The notes under the pieces: generated by a model
Databases searched by the model: none
What the model was told of the DNA's origin: nothing
The model's input: only the letters and a program-made list of their open reading frames with translations
Position numbers and translations under genes: made by a program
Source of the DNA: Quercus robur
Lineage: Eukaryota; Streptophyta; Magnoliopsida; Fagales; Fagaceae
Direction of reading: 5' to 3'
Length of the DNA stretch: 64,000 nucleotides
Assembly: GCF_932294415.1 (NCBI RefSeq)
Contig: NC_065543.1
Span: forward strand, 27,051,530-27,115,529
In this document: positions 9,749 to 22,018 of the stretch, piece after piece
Numbering within the stretch: position 1 is the stretch's first letter
Layout: each line of letters starts with the position of its first letter

Positions 9749-12700
9749 CTAGCAAACTCCAGTTTTCTTGCGAGCCACAAGCTGCCTCCAGTAGGTGGCT
9801 ATCTCCTCCGGAGTCTCCCTCGCACTCTTTTTTATGTTCTTTTTGCCTCCATCCTCTCCGTCTTGTGTCTCATCAATAGTAGCTGTGACATGGGCAGTTT
9901 TGGTGGAAACACGGATGGGGTGTGTCTCCATCTCCTTCATAACTTTCACTATGTCTGAAATAAGTCTCTCAGCCAAGGCCCGGCTGAAATCCTCTCTAAT
10001 TACTACACGAAGAACAGCAATGTGTTGAGCATCAGGTGGCATTGTGTAGGCTGGAACGATCCACCCAAACCTTCTCAAACTCCCTGATATCTCAAACACA
10101 TCGTATTTGCTACTGTCTTTGAGAGAGAAGGCTACCAGGGGTACTCCTTCCTCCTTGGAGACAATGTTAAACAACCCCGTTTTCTCAATTCCTTCTTTCA
10201 GTGCTGTGGCATTCGCCAAGCAATTCTCCATGACGTTCTTGTAACCCTTACATAACATAGACAAAAGAAGCACAAAATTACATAATGAAACATTTAAAAA
10301 AAAAAAAAAAAAAGTACCCAACTATAAGCTATCTATACTATTACCAGGCAAATCTACTTCAAATATATAAGTTGCTTCTAGAATAGCTTATGGGTTGATT
10401 TTTGCCCTCACTTTATCTTTCATTTTAATAACCATGGTTTACAATTCTAATTGTAACCAACTTTGCATTCTCTAATGGCATGTTTTATCATTCCATAAAA
10501 ATTATGTCGTCTATTATGGTTTCAATTGTGGGATTCTGTGAAATGCAGCCTTTTTAAACCTTTTCAAACTCTTTCCCTTGTCTGAGTTAATGTGTATAAC
10601 TTCTTTCGGGGACCAACATTTTTGGTGACAAACTTGTAATAAGATCATAAGAGGCTAAAACAAAAAAAATTCATGCTTGTTTACTGGACGCTCCTAATTC
10701 CATTTGTTACTCCAAAAATGGACTCTGACAGAGCATACTTTACTTTTTCAATATCCTAATTTGTGGATATGCTTAGAGCAATTCTCATATCAGTCTTTTG
10801 GTTTTCCCCTTCTAATTGGGGCATATTTCTAAGCCTAAGCTCAATATAATGCCAGTACTCTCTTTCTTGGCCATATATTGTACGTTTTATCTCAAACTCT
10901 ATATTGCAAGATAACAGACCTTGGAACCCCATTAACATTGCATATTAAAATACAGATAAAACTAGGAAAAAGATGAAAGAATAAAAGTAACCTCCAATAT
11001 GCTGAATCAAGCCATGAAGGTATCCTTCAATTCAGAATAAAGAAACTATTACCTCAAAGCCCAGCCGAACAAACTGATAATATTGAGCAATGATTTGACT
11101 AGAGCCTGCCAGAATTGAAAATGTTGGAAAATAAATAGAGAGAAAGATTAATGATAAGGTTACTGAGAAAATCCCTAGTCTACAAATCCTGTTCAATGAG
11201 ATGAATGTATTCAATTTCAAAGGGACATCTATGTTGAGAGTGCATGAACACCAATAGTCCACCCTGGATTTTGCTCATTAATTGAGCTTGTGTGGTGAGG
11301 TACTTAGTACAATGGGATTTCAACTTCCTTTTTTATTAGGTTGTGTTCCTATAGGAAGGCAGCCTTTTCTCAATATTGGTAAAAGACATGTGAGGCTTTA
11401 GGGGTGAGGGAGCCGCCTGAGATTATTTTTTTTGATTGGTAAGTTACATACGCATCCAATGGGTCTTGAACCAAAGCCCTCCACCTAAAATGTATACAGG
11501 GAGGAGAGGACAGATTCACTAGAGTTCTTTGGATTTTCATATAATTATTTTTTGCAGTGATGAGTTCCAAGATTGCCCAAATTTATGATGGTTTCTATTT
11601 TGTTAAAAGATAATGACCATTTGCCTTCTTATGAAATTCTGCTTAAAAAATTGATGGAAATGATTCAGTATCAAGATTGAATTTAAAAACAAGCTGGGTG
11701 AGTACATTTTACAAAAGCAAAGGATTCACCAAGACTTAAGCAGATGCATATAAATCCGTGGATGTGTCACACCTATATATGCACGTATATTATATATAGA
11801 TATTACCTTTGGAGAAGTTGAGGGTGAATGTGGGTTGATCAGATCCAAGATAGTTGATGTGAAAGACAAGGTCATCAGGTAAGTCCTCTTTAGTCCTCCA
11901 AACAACCCAGCCAACACCAGGGTAGACAAGGCCATACTTGTGACCACTAGCATTTATGCTCTTCACTAAAGGCAAACGGAAATCCCACTCAAGATTAGGG
12001 TAAATGAATGGGGCAATAAAACCACCACTAGCGGCATCAACATGGATTGGGGTGTCCCATCCTGTCTCCTTATTCTTTTCAGTGAGGAGTTCATTAAGGA
12101 GTTTCACATTCTCAAACTCTCCAGTCAAGGTTGATCCCAGAATTGCTGCAACACAGATGGTGTTCTCATCCACCATCTCAACTGCTTTCACAGGATCCAT
12201 CACATAATATCCCTCTGACAGTTTTACCTCCTTCAGTTCAACCTCAAAGTACCTAGCGAACTTCTCCCAGCAAACCTGGGAGAGCATATTTTGAGGTAAA
12301 TCAGATATTGATGCACTAAGGGACTAATCCTGAACCAGAATCATCAATGAAATCATCTTTAGCTGTAGCAATGTTGTAAAATTATCTTGCAAACATCAAG
12401 TTCCCTTCATGCAAATATAGCCAACGATATAGCCAAAATGGTTCCAAAAAGCAAACATATATCACACATAGACATTTGGTCAGATTCAGGAGTTCCTAAA
12501 TTACAGTTCAACAAAGTCTTAATCACAATACAGAGGGATCTATCGGTGTACATATTTCAACCACAGTGTCAAGAGTTTAATCTTCTTTTTGTAAATTCAT
12601 GAAGTGGTAAATTTAAACAAGAACAATGTACTTCACAGTCACACTAAATAAAAATATGAACAAAGGATGCATTTATAATATTTTAGCAGCTTAAAGTACT

Positions 12701-15700
12701 AATAACCACAATGTGAAACCCACCTGAACATTAGCTCCAGTGACTATGTTGGGCTTATCATATGGTTTGCCCTCTAATTTTCTCTTCGACTGCCACCTCC
12801 TTTTAAAAGCTAGACCTGCCAGCATTATTGCCTCTGATGATCCCACGGTACCCACACCAACAGCAGTATCAGTTTCTCCAACAGGAGCATTAAACAGGCG
12901 GGCTATCATATTCACGCACCGATTCTGCAGAGTTAATACATTAGCAATGCTTCGTAATTAACAACAGGAACATTTAGACTAAAATTCATAGATCTCATTT
13001 TCCAAAATAAAGAGGTTGTGCCTTAAGAGCTGACATGTTTGACCAACACTATCATTATTCACGAAGAAGAATGATTCATTTTCCATATCATGAAGAGTAA
13101 GTCAAAGAATTGATTTCCATGAGCAAATCACATGTGATTGAAGTAATCAATTATATAGTTCAGATTTTGTACGTCATGAATGTAGGTTATCCAGGCCAAA
13201 GCATGTCAACCTTTGTGTCCTTCAATTCTCTATATTTTCTTCTTTTTTCACAATTTAAGTCCTTTCATATTATTAGATTGGATTGAACAGAATTTAATTT
13301 TATTATATTATCAAAGTGAATTTAATGGACTTTCATTGAATCGCTCCCCTCCTTATATTCCACTTGTTGGTACTTTCCATCATCACCTTGTTAATTAATT
13401 TTTATTATCTGCCATCTTATTCATCTTCTTATATTCAATAAGAAATATTACTGCTTTTTATGCATTTTGGCAATTTCACCTGTGAATTTTTAGCTCCTAC
13501 AAGGCTAGAGCCTTGCAGCATAACAAAGGATTTCGTCACATTAGTACTGAAGTAAATCAGGGAAGCATGTTTTGTGGATTTCTAATTGAGGGAGTTTCTT
13601 TTTTTGGTAGGAAATTGAGGAAGTTTCTTTTGAATGGTAGTACTTTTATGTGGCTTTGGAGAATCCAATTTGGTTCACAAACTAAGTTTCACCTTTTATT
13701 GTCCTCTTTCCTTGCATACCAAAAGAGTAGTGTAAGCTAGCTTAGAAGAAATTTTCAGTTTCTAAAAAGTTTGGTTCCAAACACCAATAAAAAAATAACA
13801 TGTCCAGTCATGTGTAATGTTCATGACTCAATGACAAATATTATCTTCCTGTTGGTCGTTGGAGCTCAAGGCTCTAAACATGTTTGAAGACAAATTTTGT
13901 TCATTTACAGGATGAAAAAATAACTTTTTATAGTTGGAAAACATTTTCCTCTGATCTAGGTTGGAGGAATCTTTTCAAACCCATAATCCATTATTATGTG
14001 GTATTTTATCAGACTATCGATCTACTTGTTTTAAATCCATAGTTTTAAAAACCAGACCAGCCAGTTCAACTGGAACCAGGCACCAATCTAGTCCAATAAA
14101 AAGCCCTAGCCCTAAAACCAGTCAAAAACTAGGAATCGAGAACTAAAACCGGATCTTTGACTGTTCCAGTTTTTAAAACCATGTTTAAATCATATAATTC
14201 ATTAATTCATTTAAACAAATCACATGACTATTAAATAGGTCATGCGAATAAAAGTAAGCCTATATGGAGTAGTTTTTTAAGTTGCAACGTAGTGGGTTAA
14301 AAGAATTTTCTTCCAAACTGGTTTGTAGGAAATTTTTGTCATTTAAGTTTTAGGAACAAAAAACATGTTTTATGCAAACTTTTGGGAAGAAAATAATATT
14401 TTAACTCTTTTATTATTATTTTGTGTGTGTTCGTTTTTAAACGAAAGACTTGGACTTATCAAACTAGGTCACTTATTTTATCCATAATAATATATATAAA
14501 ACCTAAATAGTTAGATATTTTTGGTAAACTTGCCATATAAATTTTTAAGACCTCATAATTTTACACGTTATTATCTGTATATATTAAGAGGATTTAGAAA
14601 GTTAGTTATCACTTTTTTTTCCTGTCAAAAATACCCTTAAATTAATTAACCAACAACTTAAAAATGAGACTAAAATACTAAATTGAAAAAAGAAAGTTCG
14701 TTATTGCTTTTTTTTTCTGTCAAAAATACCTCTACCTAAAACTTAAAAATGGGGTTAAAATAATAAATTGACAAAAATAATAAATTTCTACTTCTACAAT
14801 GAAATGCCTTCCTGCTTCTAATAAACTCTTACTTTTACGTTGATTTAAATTCTTACTTCTACTTACTAACTCCCTACAAAATAGGATTACTCTTTTATTA
14901 GTTTTAAAACTCTTCCAATTTACAAAACTCACCCCCCTTATTCATTTTTTTTACTTTATCACGATGCATTTGTTTCTTTTGTCCTCCTTTTTTTTCAATT
15001 TTTTTTAAAAAAATTTCATTACACCCTTAGGTTTTTTTTTTTTTTTTTTTTTTTGTGAATGAAAAAAAGTAGAAATCTCACATTATAATAAATGTAAATT
15101 ATTAATTTTCACCCAAAAAATAGAAGAGCTATGAGGCTAGTATAATATTATTGTAGTATATTTAAATTGAATTTAAATTCAGTTTTATATTTAAACCCCA
15201 TTTAAAATTTTGACGCGTCATATTTTTTTTTAAAGGATAGAATATGTAGTTCTGACAGTTTTATATTATAGTTTTTATTTATTTATTTATTATACATATG
15301 GCACAAAGAAAGAATATCCACTGTGTCACAACTCACAACCATAGTTTTGAAGAGGCCTAAGTTTTATTATAGATTGAAATCTTTAACCTTTTGTTGCCAT
15401 ATAAATTTTCAACAGCACACATTTTGTATCTCATCATTTGAAAATATAAAATTGATTTTTAAAGGTACAAGTTGAAAAAAATTAGAACTGATTATATTAT
15501 TTAAAATAAATAAATAAATCTCAGTAGTACATAAATTAAAATTGAAAAGAAGAGAGAGAGAGAGACCTGGAGCTCGGTGGTAACAGGGTATTCGTCCATG
15601 TCAACATAGTTTTTGTTCATGGAAGCCATCATAAGCTTCTCGCATTCAGGCTCCATCCAGGTGGTCACAAATGAAGCCAAGTTCAGCCTGGGTGTCCCAT

Positions 15701-16207
15701 CCAGCATCAACTCGTCATTTATTATCTGATATGCCGCTTCTTTTGGTATCGGATTCGAAGGCATCTTGTACCTATAACATCATCACTCAAAAGCTATTTC
15801 ATGATCGAGTAGATCGAGTTCACAGCGAGTGAGTTTCACTACCGCATGCAAGAGTTTGGTAACCTCATAAAACCGTGTTATAAGATAAGATAATTTTAAG
15901 AATTTTGTTTACTGTACACAAGCGGTAATAATGGCCCAGGCGAGAAATTAAGAGTTGTGGAAATTAATTAGCTTTACACAGTCACGTTATTACTTATTAC
16001 TACATAAATCTGGGGTTTAGAGGACTTTTTTTAGCGGCGGTTGTTTCTTTAAAAATAAAAATAAAAACCTTGAAAAACAAATAGATAGAGAGAGAAATGG
16101 CATGAGAAAAGCAAGACTTACTTGGGAACGGGAGTACGGACATATCTGGAAGCAAAAGTAGAGTTCAACTGCTCATCGCAGTCTGGAATTGTGGTTGTGA
16201 GTACCAT
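9749..16207 (-). CDS. GAD: Glutamate decarboxylase, complete, six exons
   Basis: Decarboxylates L-glutamate to GABA and CO2 with pyridoxal phosphate, in the cytosol. Exons on the minus strand: 16207-16122, 15771-15567, 12924-12724, 12275-11807, 11105-11053 and 10246-9749. All junctions are GT-AG and phases join cleanly to give 503 codons, the usual plant GAD length (about 500). The start [10 protein letters not shown] followed by [12 protein letters not shown] matches plant GAD N-termini. Landmarks are [30 protein letters not shown] and [10 protein letters not shown], in which Lys277 should bind the PLP. The C-terminus ends [15 protein letters not shown]: a Trp followed by basic residues fits the plant calmodulin-binding tail, so calcium control is expected from family knowledge. 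Intron 2 (2.6 kb) holds a MITE and intron 4 a SINE-like fragment. No damage seen. The isoform cannot be decided from sequence alone. Confidence 0.97.
11423..11493 (-). repeat. SINE-like repeat fragment, copy 1 (GAD intron 4)
   Basis: On the minus strand it reads cattttaggtggag, then ggttcaagacccattggatg and a tail taacttaccaatcaaaaaaa. Related sequence occurs at 58246-58322 and, as the tail only, at 61889-61921, all in the same orientation. The A-rich 3' end and the ggttcaagacc core, similar to a pol III B box, suggest a SINE, but the 5' half is not resolved. Confidence 0.45.
14038..14183. mobile_element. 146-bp hAT-type MITE in GAD intron 2
   Basis: The ends are catagttttaaaaacc and, inverted, gtttttaaaaccatg. 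They are flanked by a perfect 8-bp duplication, tttaaatc, at 14030-14037 and 14184-14191. Eight bases is the hAT duplication size. The element is internally palindromic and has no coding capacity. It lies inside intron 2 of GAD and does not touch splice sites. Confidence 0.75.
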
Positions 16208-16247
16208 TTCTTTTCTTAATTTCTTTTTAAGTCAGGAAATTAAAAAC

Positions 16248-16280
<33 letters not shown>

Positions 16281-16400
16281 TTTTGAGAGGAAAGTAAGAA
16301 AGACTGGAGGAAGAAGAGGGAATGGATGAATATTGGTGTGCTTTGCTTTGCTTTGCTTTGCTGTAAATAATGATGATTCCACCAATCAAATTAGGGACAC
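16208..16400 (-). promoter_or_regulatory. GAD 5' leader and probable core promoter
   Basis: Upstream of the GAD ATG the minus strand reads through a (TA)n run (16248-16265), a (CT)n run (about 16266-16281) and a pyrimidine-rich leader. Further up come four to five copies of gcaaa (16339-16363), then a weak TATA-like ttatttac (16363-16371) and an inverted CCAAT motif, gattggt (16381-16388). Pyrimidine-rich leaders are common in plants. No transcript evidence is available, so the exact start site is not known. Confidence 0.35.
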
Positions 16401-16517
16401 GTAGCGTATAAGAAAGTGTACAAGGGTTGCGTAAGTAAATACCCCTACCCTTCTACTTTCTTTTTTTTTGAATGTTACCCTTCTACTTTTTAATTGCAAG
16501 CAGCAGCAGATCAATGT

Positions 16518-17475
16518 TATTTTTACGCCAGCCAATAGACCTTCACCACGTCACATTTTGTATTCTCAGAACAGAACGATTTAAAAAAAAAAAAAAAAAA
16601 AAAAGGTTTCACGCCGTTTGGTTTGGATCTGCTTCCTTCATGTCGTGTCTCGTGTCCTCTCCTTCACACCATGATAGCCCAGACCTAGTTTCTGAGACCA
16701 ATAAGAGTTCAAAATGGGTTAGGGAAAACTAAAGCTATTGCATCAACTGGCGTGAAGAAAGTTAAGGAAGGAACCGCTGTGGGTCTTCATTGGATCAGAG
16801 ACAAGTACCAGAAGAACTAGCTGTTGATGCATGTCTCGTTTTCAATAATCATCATCTTTTTTTGTTCTTCAATTTTATTTGGGTGTATATAATCTTCATT
16901 CTTCTGATACTTCTATTTATTTTCTTTGCTCCTACTTTTGTTTAACAAAAACTCATTGTTGCTGTGTCCAGATTTGATTAGAGCCAGATCTATTACACTT
17001 TTGTCACTTTATATATATGCAATTTTTCTTTTCTTCTTCTCTTTTTTATATTTATTTATTTTGTTATTGAGAGGGGTAGAAAAATTAGAAGGGATATAAT
17101 CGTGGCAGGAAACCAATATATCATTATCAACAAAATCTGTATGAGAACTGTTAAAAAAAAAAAAAAAAATCATGAAACCAGATTGTAATGGCACTTTATG
17201 TTTCCAATTTTTGTTTTGCAGAGGACACGGCGTGAAGGAAGCAGATCCAAACGGCGTGAACCTTTTATTTTTTGGGGCCGTTTGGTCATCCTTTCCAAAA
17301 CACAGTGTTCAGTGTTTAAATACTGAACACTAGTGTCCAAAATTAAAAAAAATGCGTTTGGTCAATTTACTGTGTTCTGGGTTGCTCCAACCATTTTTTA
17401 TGAAATCGTTCTGTTTCTCTATATCTGATTTAGGGGATGAGAATACAAAAGGTGACGTGGTGGCTGGCGTAAAAC
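16518..17475. mobile_element. Foldback / Pack-MULE-like element with a gene-like insert
   Basis: Left arm 16520-16655 (acgccagcc, cacgtcac, acgccgtttggtttggatc) returns inverted in two parts at 17221-17275 and about 17405-17472. The right arm is interrupted by about 130 bp (17276-17404, starting ggggccgtttggtc) that looks like a later small insertion. The enclosed segment contains 16725-16820, whose plus-strand frame reads TKAIASTGVKKVKEG then LHWIRDKYQKN and a stop, resembling a short basic host peptide. The pattern, inverted arms around gene-like sequence, suggests gene capture. I could not define a target duplication. Confidence 0.5.
16725..16820 (+). pseudogene. Short captured-gene-like reading frame
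   Basis: The frame from about 16728 encodes KTKAIASTGVKKVKEGTAVG followed by LHWIRDKYQKN and a TAG stop. The ATG at 16710 is out of frame by one base with this reading, as if a base had been gained or lost in the TTAGGG just after it. Sequence composition (Lys-rich, regular codons) looks like real coding DNA rather than chance. I do not recognise the family with certainty. Confidence 0.4.
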
Positions 17476-17607
17476 TTGTTTCTTATGCCACAGTCTGACA
17501 TTTTGTAATGATAAGAATGTAATTTTATTATCCCTCGTGAACATTGAATAGTTAGCGTTGGTTTGGCATGGATTATTTTTATAAGTGGTTTTGAAACAGA
17601 TACTTAG

Positions 17608-17933
17608 GATCTATTTGGATAGAACTTATTTTACTGAAATTGAAAACTGAAAATTAAAAACACTGTAGCAAAATAATTTTTAAATGTATAAATAGTACTA
17701 TGGAACCCATATTTAATGAAAAAATTGATAAAAAATGAAATTTATGGGTCCGTAAACAGTGAACGGATGTACTGTTCAAGTAAAACTGGTCAAAAGTTAC
17801 GGTTACTGTTTATGTACAGTACATGAACAATAACCGCGTTGGGGTAAAACGCGTGCTCCCAAAAAAAAAAAAAAAAAAAAGAAGGCAAAACGTAGCAACT
17901 AAAACGCAGCAAACAAAACGCGTATCCAAACTA
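17608..17933. mobile_element. hAT-like MITE
   Basis: The ends gatctatttggata and tatccaaacta are roughly inverted and are flanked by atacttag and acacttag (7 of 8 bases equal). The inside contains cactgtagcaaaat and several acgcg motifs. A related fragment lies near 19190-19380. It is non-coding. Confidence 0.42.
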
Positions 17934-17941
17934 ACACTTAG

Positions 17942-20635
17942 TGTATGAGGCTTATTTATTTTAGACAAAATTTAGTTATAAAATTAGTTGTAACTTAAAG
18001 TTACAATTTTATTTAATATCTTTTTATTGGAAATAAATTTTGATAAATTCACCGTTAGATTACATCTTCTTCTTATATCTTTTATACTTATAAAATTTAT
18101 AAAAATAAAATAAAAATCAATAGTTATGTCATTAATATGTTGTTTAAATTACAAGTTTTTATAATTTAAAATTATGCATAAAATATAAGTTTATAGATCA
18201 TATTATAAATAATATTTGATTGACACAAAATTTAATATATGTATTAAGAACATAAATGACATGAAATTCAACGGTTAAATTTTTAAAATATATATAATTT
18301 TAATTTCATTGAGTAATGTTATAACTTTAAACTGCAACAATTTTATAACTAAACTTTACCCATTTATTTATATTATATTTATATTTATAGTGTGCCGTTT
18401 TGGTTGGTAGAGTGGGAAGTTGGTACTACACTAATTACTTACTAGTATCTATTGTGTTTTAAGTCCTTTCCTTAGCCTTACCGTGGTCACCACGGAAATA
18501 ACATGTTATGTTAGGACAAAGTGAGACATGGTGATTGATGGTCCGCCCAACACTGTCTCCTTTTTATTCCTTAATCTTTTTTTATGCCTTCCGCGGTCTG
18601 ACCATCCTCAAACTAATTTTTCTATAATAAAATTTATATACAAAATATTTTAATTTTAATCCTAAAATCAAAATGAATCCAATTGTTAAGAAATCCTTCT
18701 ATATGATAAAGAAATATAAGTAACACTATATATTTATAATATAAAGCAAAGCACTATATAGTATTATTAGTAATAATTTGATAAAGAAATCCTCCTGGAT
18801 ATATAGATAAGATATATGGGTCCTCCACTCCAACTCCGGTGCAGTCCGCATGAGTCGACACTCCTCCACGTCTCCTACTTTTTGGCCTGTCCAGTTTTGG
18901 ACACGTATGCTCGATTGGGACTCGGAGACTCTATTAATATTACTTTTGTTTTTTTCTTTTCTCCTTCTTTTGGGATTCCACCAGCTACAGCTACAAGAGA
19001 ATACTGCAACATAAATAAATTATTAGATGTGTGGTCCTAGACTCCTATATTTTAATTTCCCAAGTCTAATATTTTGGTTTATTTACACACAACTGCTTTT
19101 TTGGCCTTATTTACACACATTTGAGTTTTGCGTTTACGTTTTACTCATTATTATTCTTCTTTTTTTTTTTTTTTTTTTTTTTTGCTACACGCAAAATTTA
19201 CTGTTTCCGTACTGTCTAATACTATTTATGTACTGTTTATGAGACTCACAGTTACTTTATTTTAAAAAAAATATTAAAAATAAATCACACGGTATTATTC
19301 ACACATTTAAAAATTATTTTATTATAATATTTTAAATTTTTAATAAAATAAATTATATCTAAACAAACCTTTAATTGTGTTGGCGTTAGTTATTTAATTT
19401 AATCTAGTCATTCAACCGGTTCATAATGATTGACCATAAATCCTAATCATACCATTAATTGTTACTTACTTTAGAAGTAGAAGGGTGAAAGTGGAATAAG
19501 GAATTTCCCTTTGTGGAAGAGGAGGACAATCGATGTCTCCGTAGGGCTTTGGATGCTTAAAAAGTTAAAATAAAAGCAGTGGTCTGTCCCATCAAAAAAA
19601 TAAAAAAAGCAGTGGTCTGATCTGGTCTGGTTTAGTCAGAAGGAATAGAGTACAAATTATTTTACAAATTTTTTGTCACAACTCTATTATAGTAGATTAT
19701 ATATAGTTAATTATTATTTATATATAGATCTATCAATTTTTTTTTTTTTTATCTATCACGTTATGTCATATCACAATTATAACAAAAAATTGTGAAAAAT
19801 GACGTGGTTGTAGAGTTTTCCAGTCGGAAATGGCATGAGCATCATTGTTGAGAAGCAAGTCTTGGACATATTTAATTAAAAGCAGATCAGATCACTGAAA
19901 GGGTCCTACGTACGTTTTGAAGTTTCAATTGCTGGTCGGCCACTTCCTGTGCTTGATATTTTAGAGGCCTGCCTCGCACCGTTTTAATGTTGTATTTTTA
20001 TTATTATTTTTAAGAGTTTCAATTTATAACATATGCAGCATGAATATATTTTTAAATTTGGGTGTAGATGCTGGTGCGGAGTTAGTTAATTTTTGAAAAA
20101 GTAAGGTATGAGTGCAATAGGATATGATGGTTAAAAAATTATTAAAAATATTTTTATTTATATTTTTTTATATATTTTTACTATTAAAATATTTTTTTAA
20201 AATAAATTTTTTAAGGCCCTCCTCTTCTCATAACCTTTGTCTATGACAACCTCGCTGCTGACAAGTCAAGACCCTAAACATAAAGCAAGACCTTTTTGTT
20301 TTTGTTTTTCCAGTTATGCCATTCACATGTGCCAAAACAGCCACCTGACTTTGGGTGCAACTAGGTGGTCCAATAAAATACAAAGCAAAAGAAATTTTGG
20401 GGTAATCAAAGTCCTTTTATATTGCAACTCACTTTGTCAAGGGCCAACAGAGTAGCAGCTGTGTTGTTGTGGGTTCCTGTGGAGCTAGTCCCCCTTTGCC
20501 AGAGTGCGAGGCTCGCCTGGAATCATTTCTCGGCAACCAAACGAGGTCAAGGAGCAAGTCAATCATGATCATCTCTAAAAAATGAGATATATGTATGATT
20601 GCGGATCATTGAGCGGTTATTTTGCACCTTTTTTT
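17942..20635. other. AT-rich spacer, no supported gene
   Basis: Very AT-rich DNA with short T and A runs (for example 19160-19182 and 19739-19750). Open frames here are short and lack codon bias. A piece near 19190-19380 resembles the MITE at 17608-17933. Nothing else can be supported. Confidence 0.55.
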
Positions 20636-20639
20636 TTTT

Positions 20640-20903
20640 TTTTTTGAATTTCGACCTAAATCGGCATTTTGGCGATTTCACCCGATACGGACCAATATGG
20701 CCCAAGTCGGCGCGAATTAGCCCAATTTAGCGTGAATCAGCCTAAGTCTGCACTGCGTCGGCGCGAGTCGTGAAACGAAAAAAATATATAAAAAAAAAAA
20801 AAAAAGGATTTGGCACCGACGCACAGGCAACGGCGTCCCTCGCGTGTCGCCGCGTCGGACACAAGTGCGACAGGCGTTTTGCCACGTCCGTGCATCCCAG
20901 CTT
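20640..20903. repeat. CpG-rich patch with TCGGC-type motifs
   Basis: Unlike its AT-rich surroundings this stretch is full of CG dinucleotides: tcggc, ggcgcg, gtcggac, cgccgcgtcgg. Related words recur (aagtcggcgcgaatt at about 20705, gcgtcggcgcgagtcg at about 20755). A short A run divides it at 20790-20805. It is probably part of a dispersed repeat; no gene is visible. Confidence 0.5.
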
Positions 20904-21053
20904 ATAACATCTGCTCTTTATAATAATTCTTTATCACCAGACCAAGACACCAATCAATTTTCTTTCTCATTAACTCTTACAATTCTCAATATCTTATTCT
21001 TTTATTTAAGAGATTTAAATGGATAAATTTTTGCTACAATGTTTTAACTTTTA

Positions 21054-22018
21054 CTCTATACTAGATGATGTCTTATGCGACACGCAGACTACTTTACAAT
21101 TTCATTTGAAATCATTTATATATATATATATATATATATATTAAGACCTACATATAATACTTTTTTTTTTGTATAATAATATTTATGTTTGCCCGCAATA
21201 TTGTTGAATACTTTGAAACTTGATTTTCTTAATTCATATTTTATTTTTTAAAAATTGTATAACACTATAAGTCTATAACATATCATAATATTTTCCGTTA
21301 AAAATAGATTTTATTTTTAAACTAATTAAATGATTTTAAAATCTTTAGATAAGAATTTAAAGCATAAAATAAGATTTTATCAAAATTTAATTGTTTTTAG
21401 TTGGGATTCTGTGTCCTTTAAAAAAAAAAAGTGGAAAATTCTTTGAAATCATCATCGATTTTTATTTTTTATCACTATGGCTCATACTACACAAAATAGC
21501 AGTAAAAAACCTACAAAGAAACCTACAAATTATGAGTTCTAACACAGAATAAAAAAAAAAATAGCTAACTTCATAAATAATCAATTAGAATTTTTCTTTT
21601 TCTTTTTCTTTAGTTCTAAAACAAAATACAATTATGACTTTCCCAAACCAAAATCTCAAACATCCAAAGACTCAAAACAAATCACAACCTTCACAAAATC
21701 CACAATGTCCGACTATCAAGGAATAGAAGTTAGAACTTAGAAGGGTGAATGGAAATGCAAAGAGTTTTTTGTGTGTGAGAAAGCAGAAAAGTCTTGAAAC
21801 AACCAAATGAAACAAATGGTAGTCTTAAAACATTGAATAAAAAATGTAATAAAAATTAGTCTTGAAATATTGAACCAAAAGAAATAAAGAGTCCTTATTT
21901 TTAAATTTATTCTTATCTTTGATGTGGCTTAATAGTATTTCAATTTTTTCATAGAGTGCGCCACATGGCAAAACCCCATGCTCTCTCGCATGAGATCTTT
22001 GCTTTTATATATACTAGT
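21054..22018 (+). mobile_element. Helitron-like unit 1
   Basis: Begins tctatactagatgatg, followed by a CG-bearing subterminal segment (gcgacacgcag), and ends gcgccacatgg ... catgctctctcgcatgagat ... tatatatactag. A TC start, a short hairpin (catgc/gcatg) near the 3' end and a CTAG terminus followed by T fit non-autonomous plant Helitrons. The base before TC is C rather than the usual A, so the 5' end is uncertain. No Rep/helicase is present. Confidence 0.42.
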
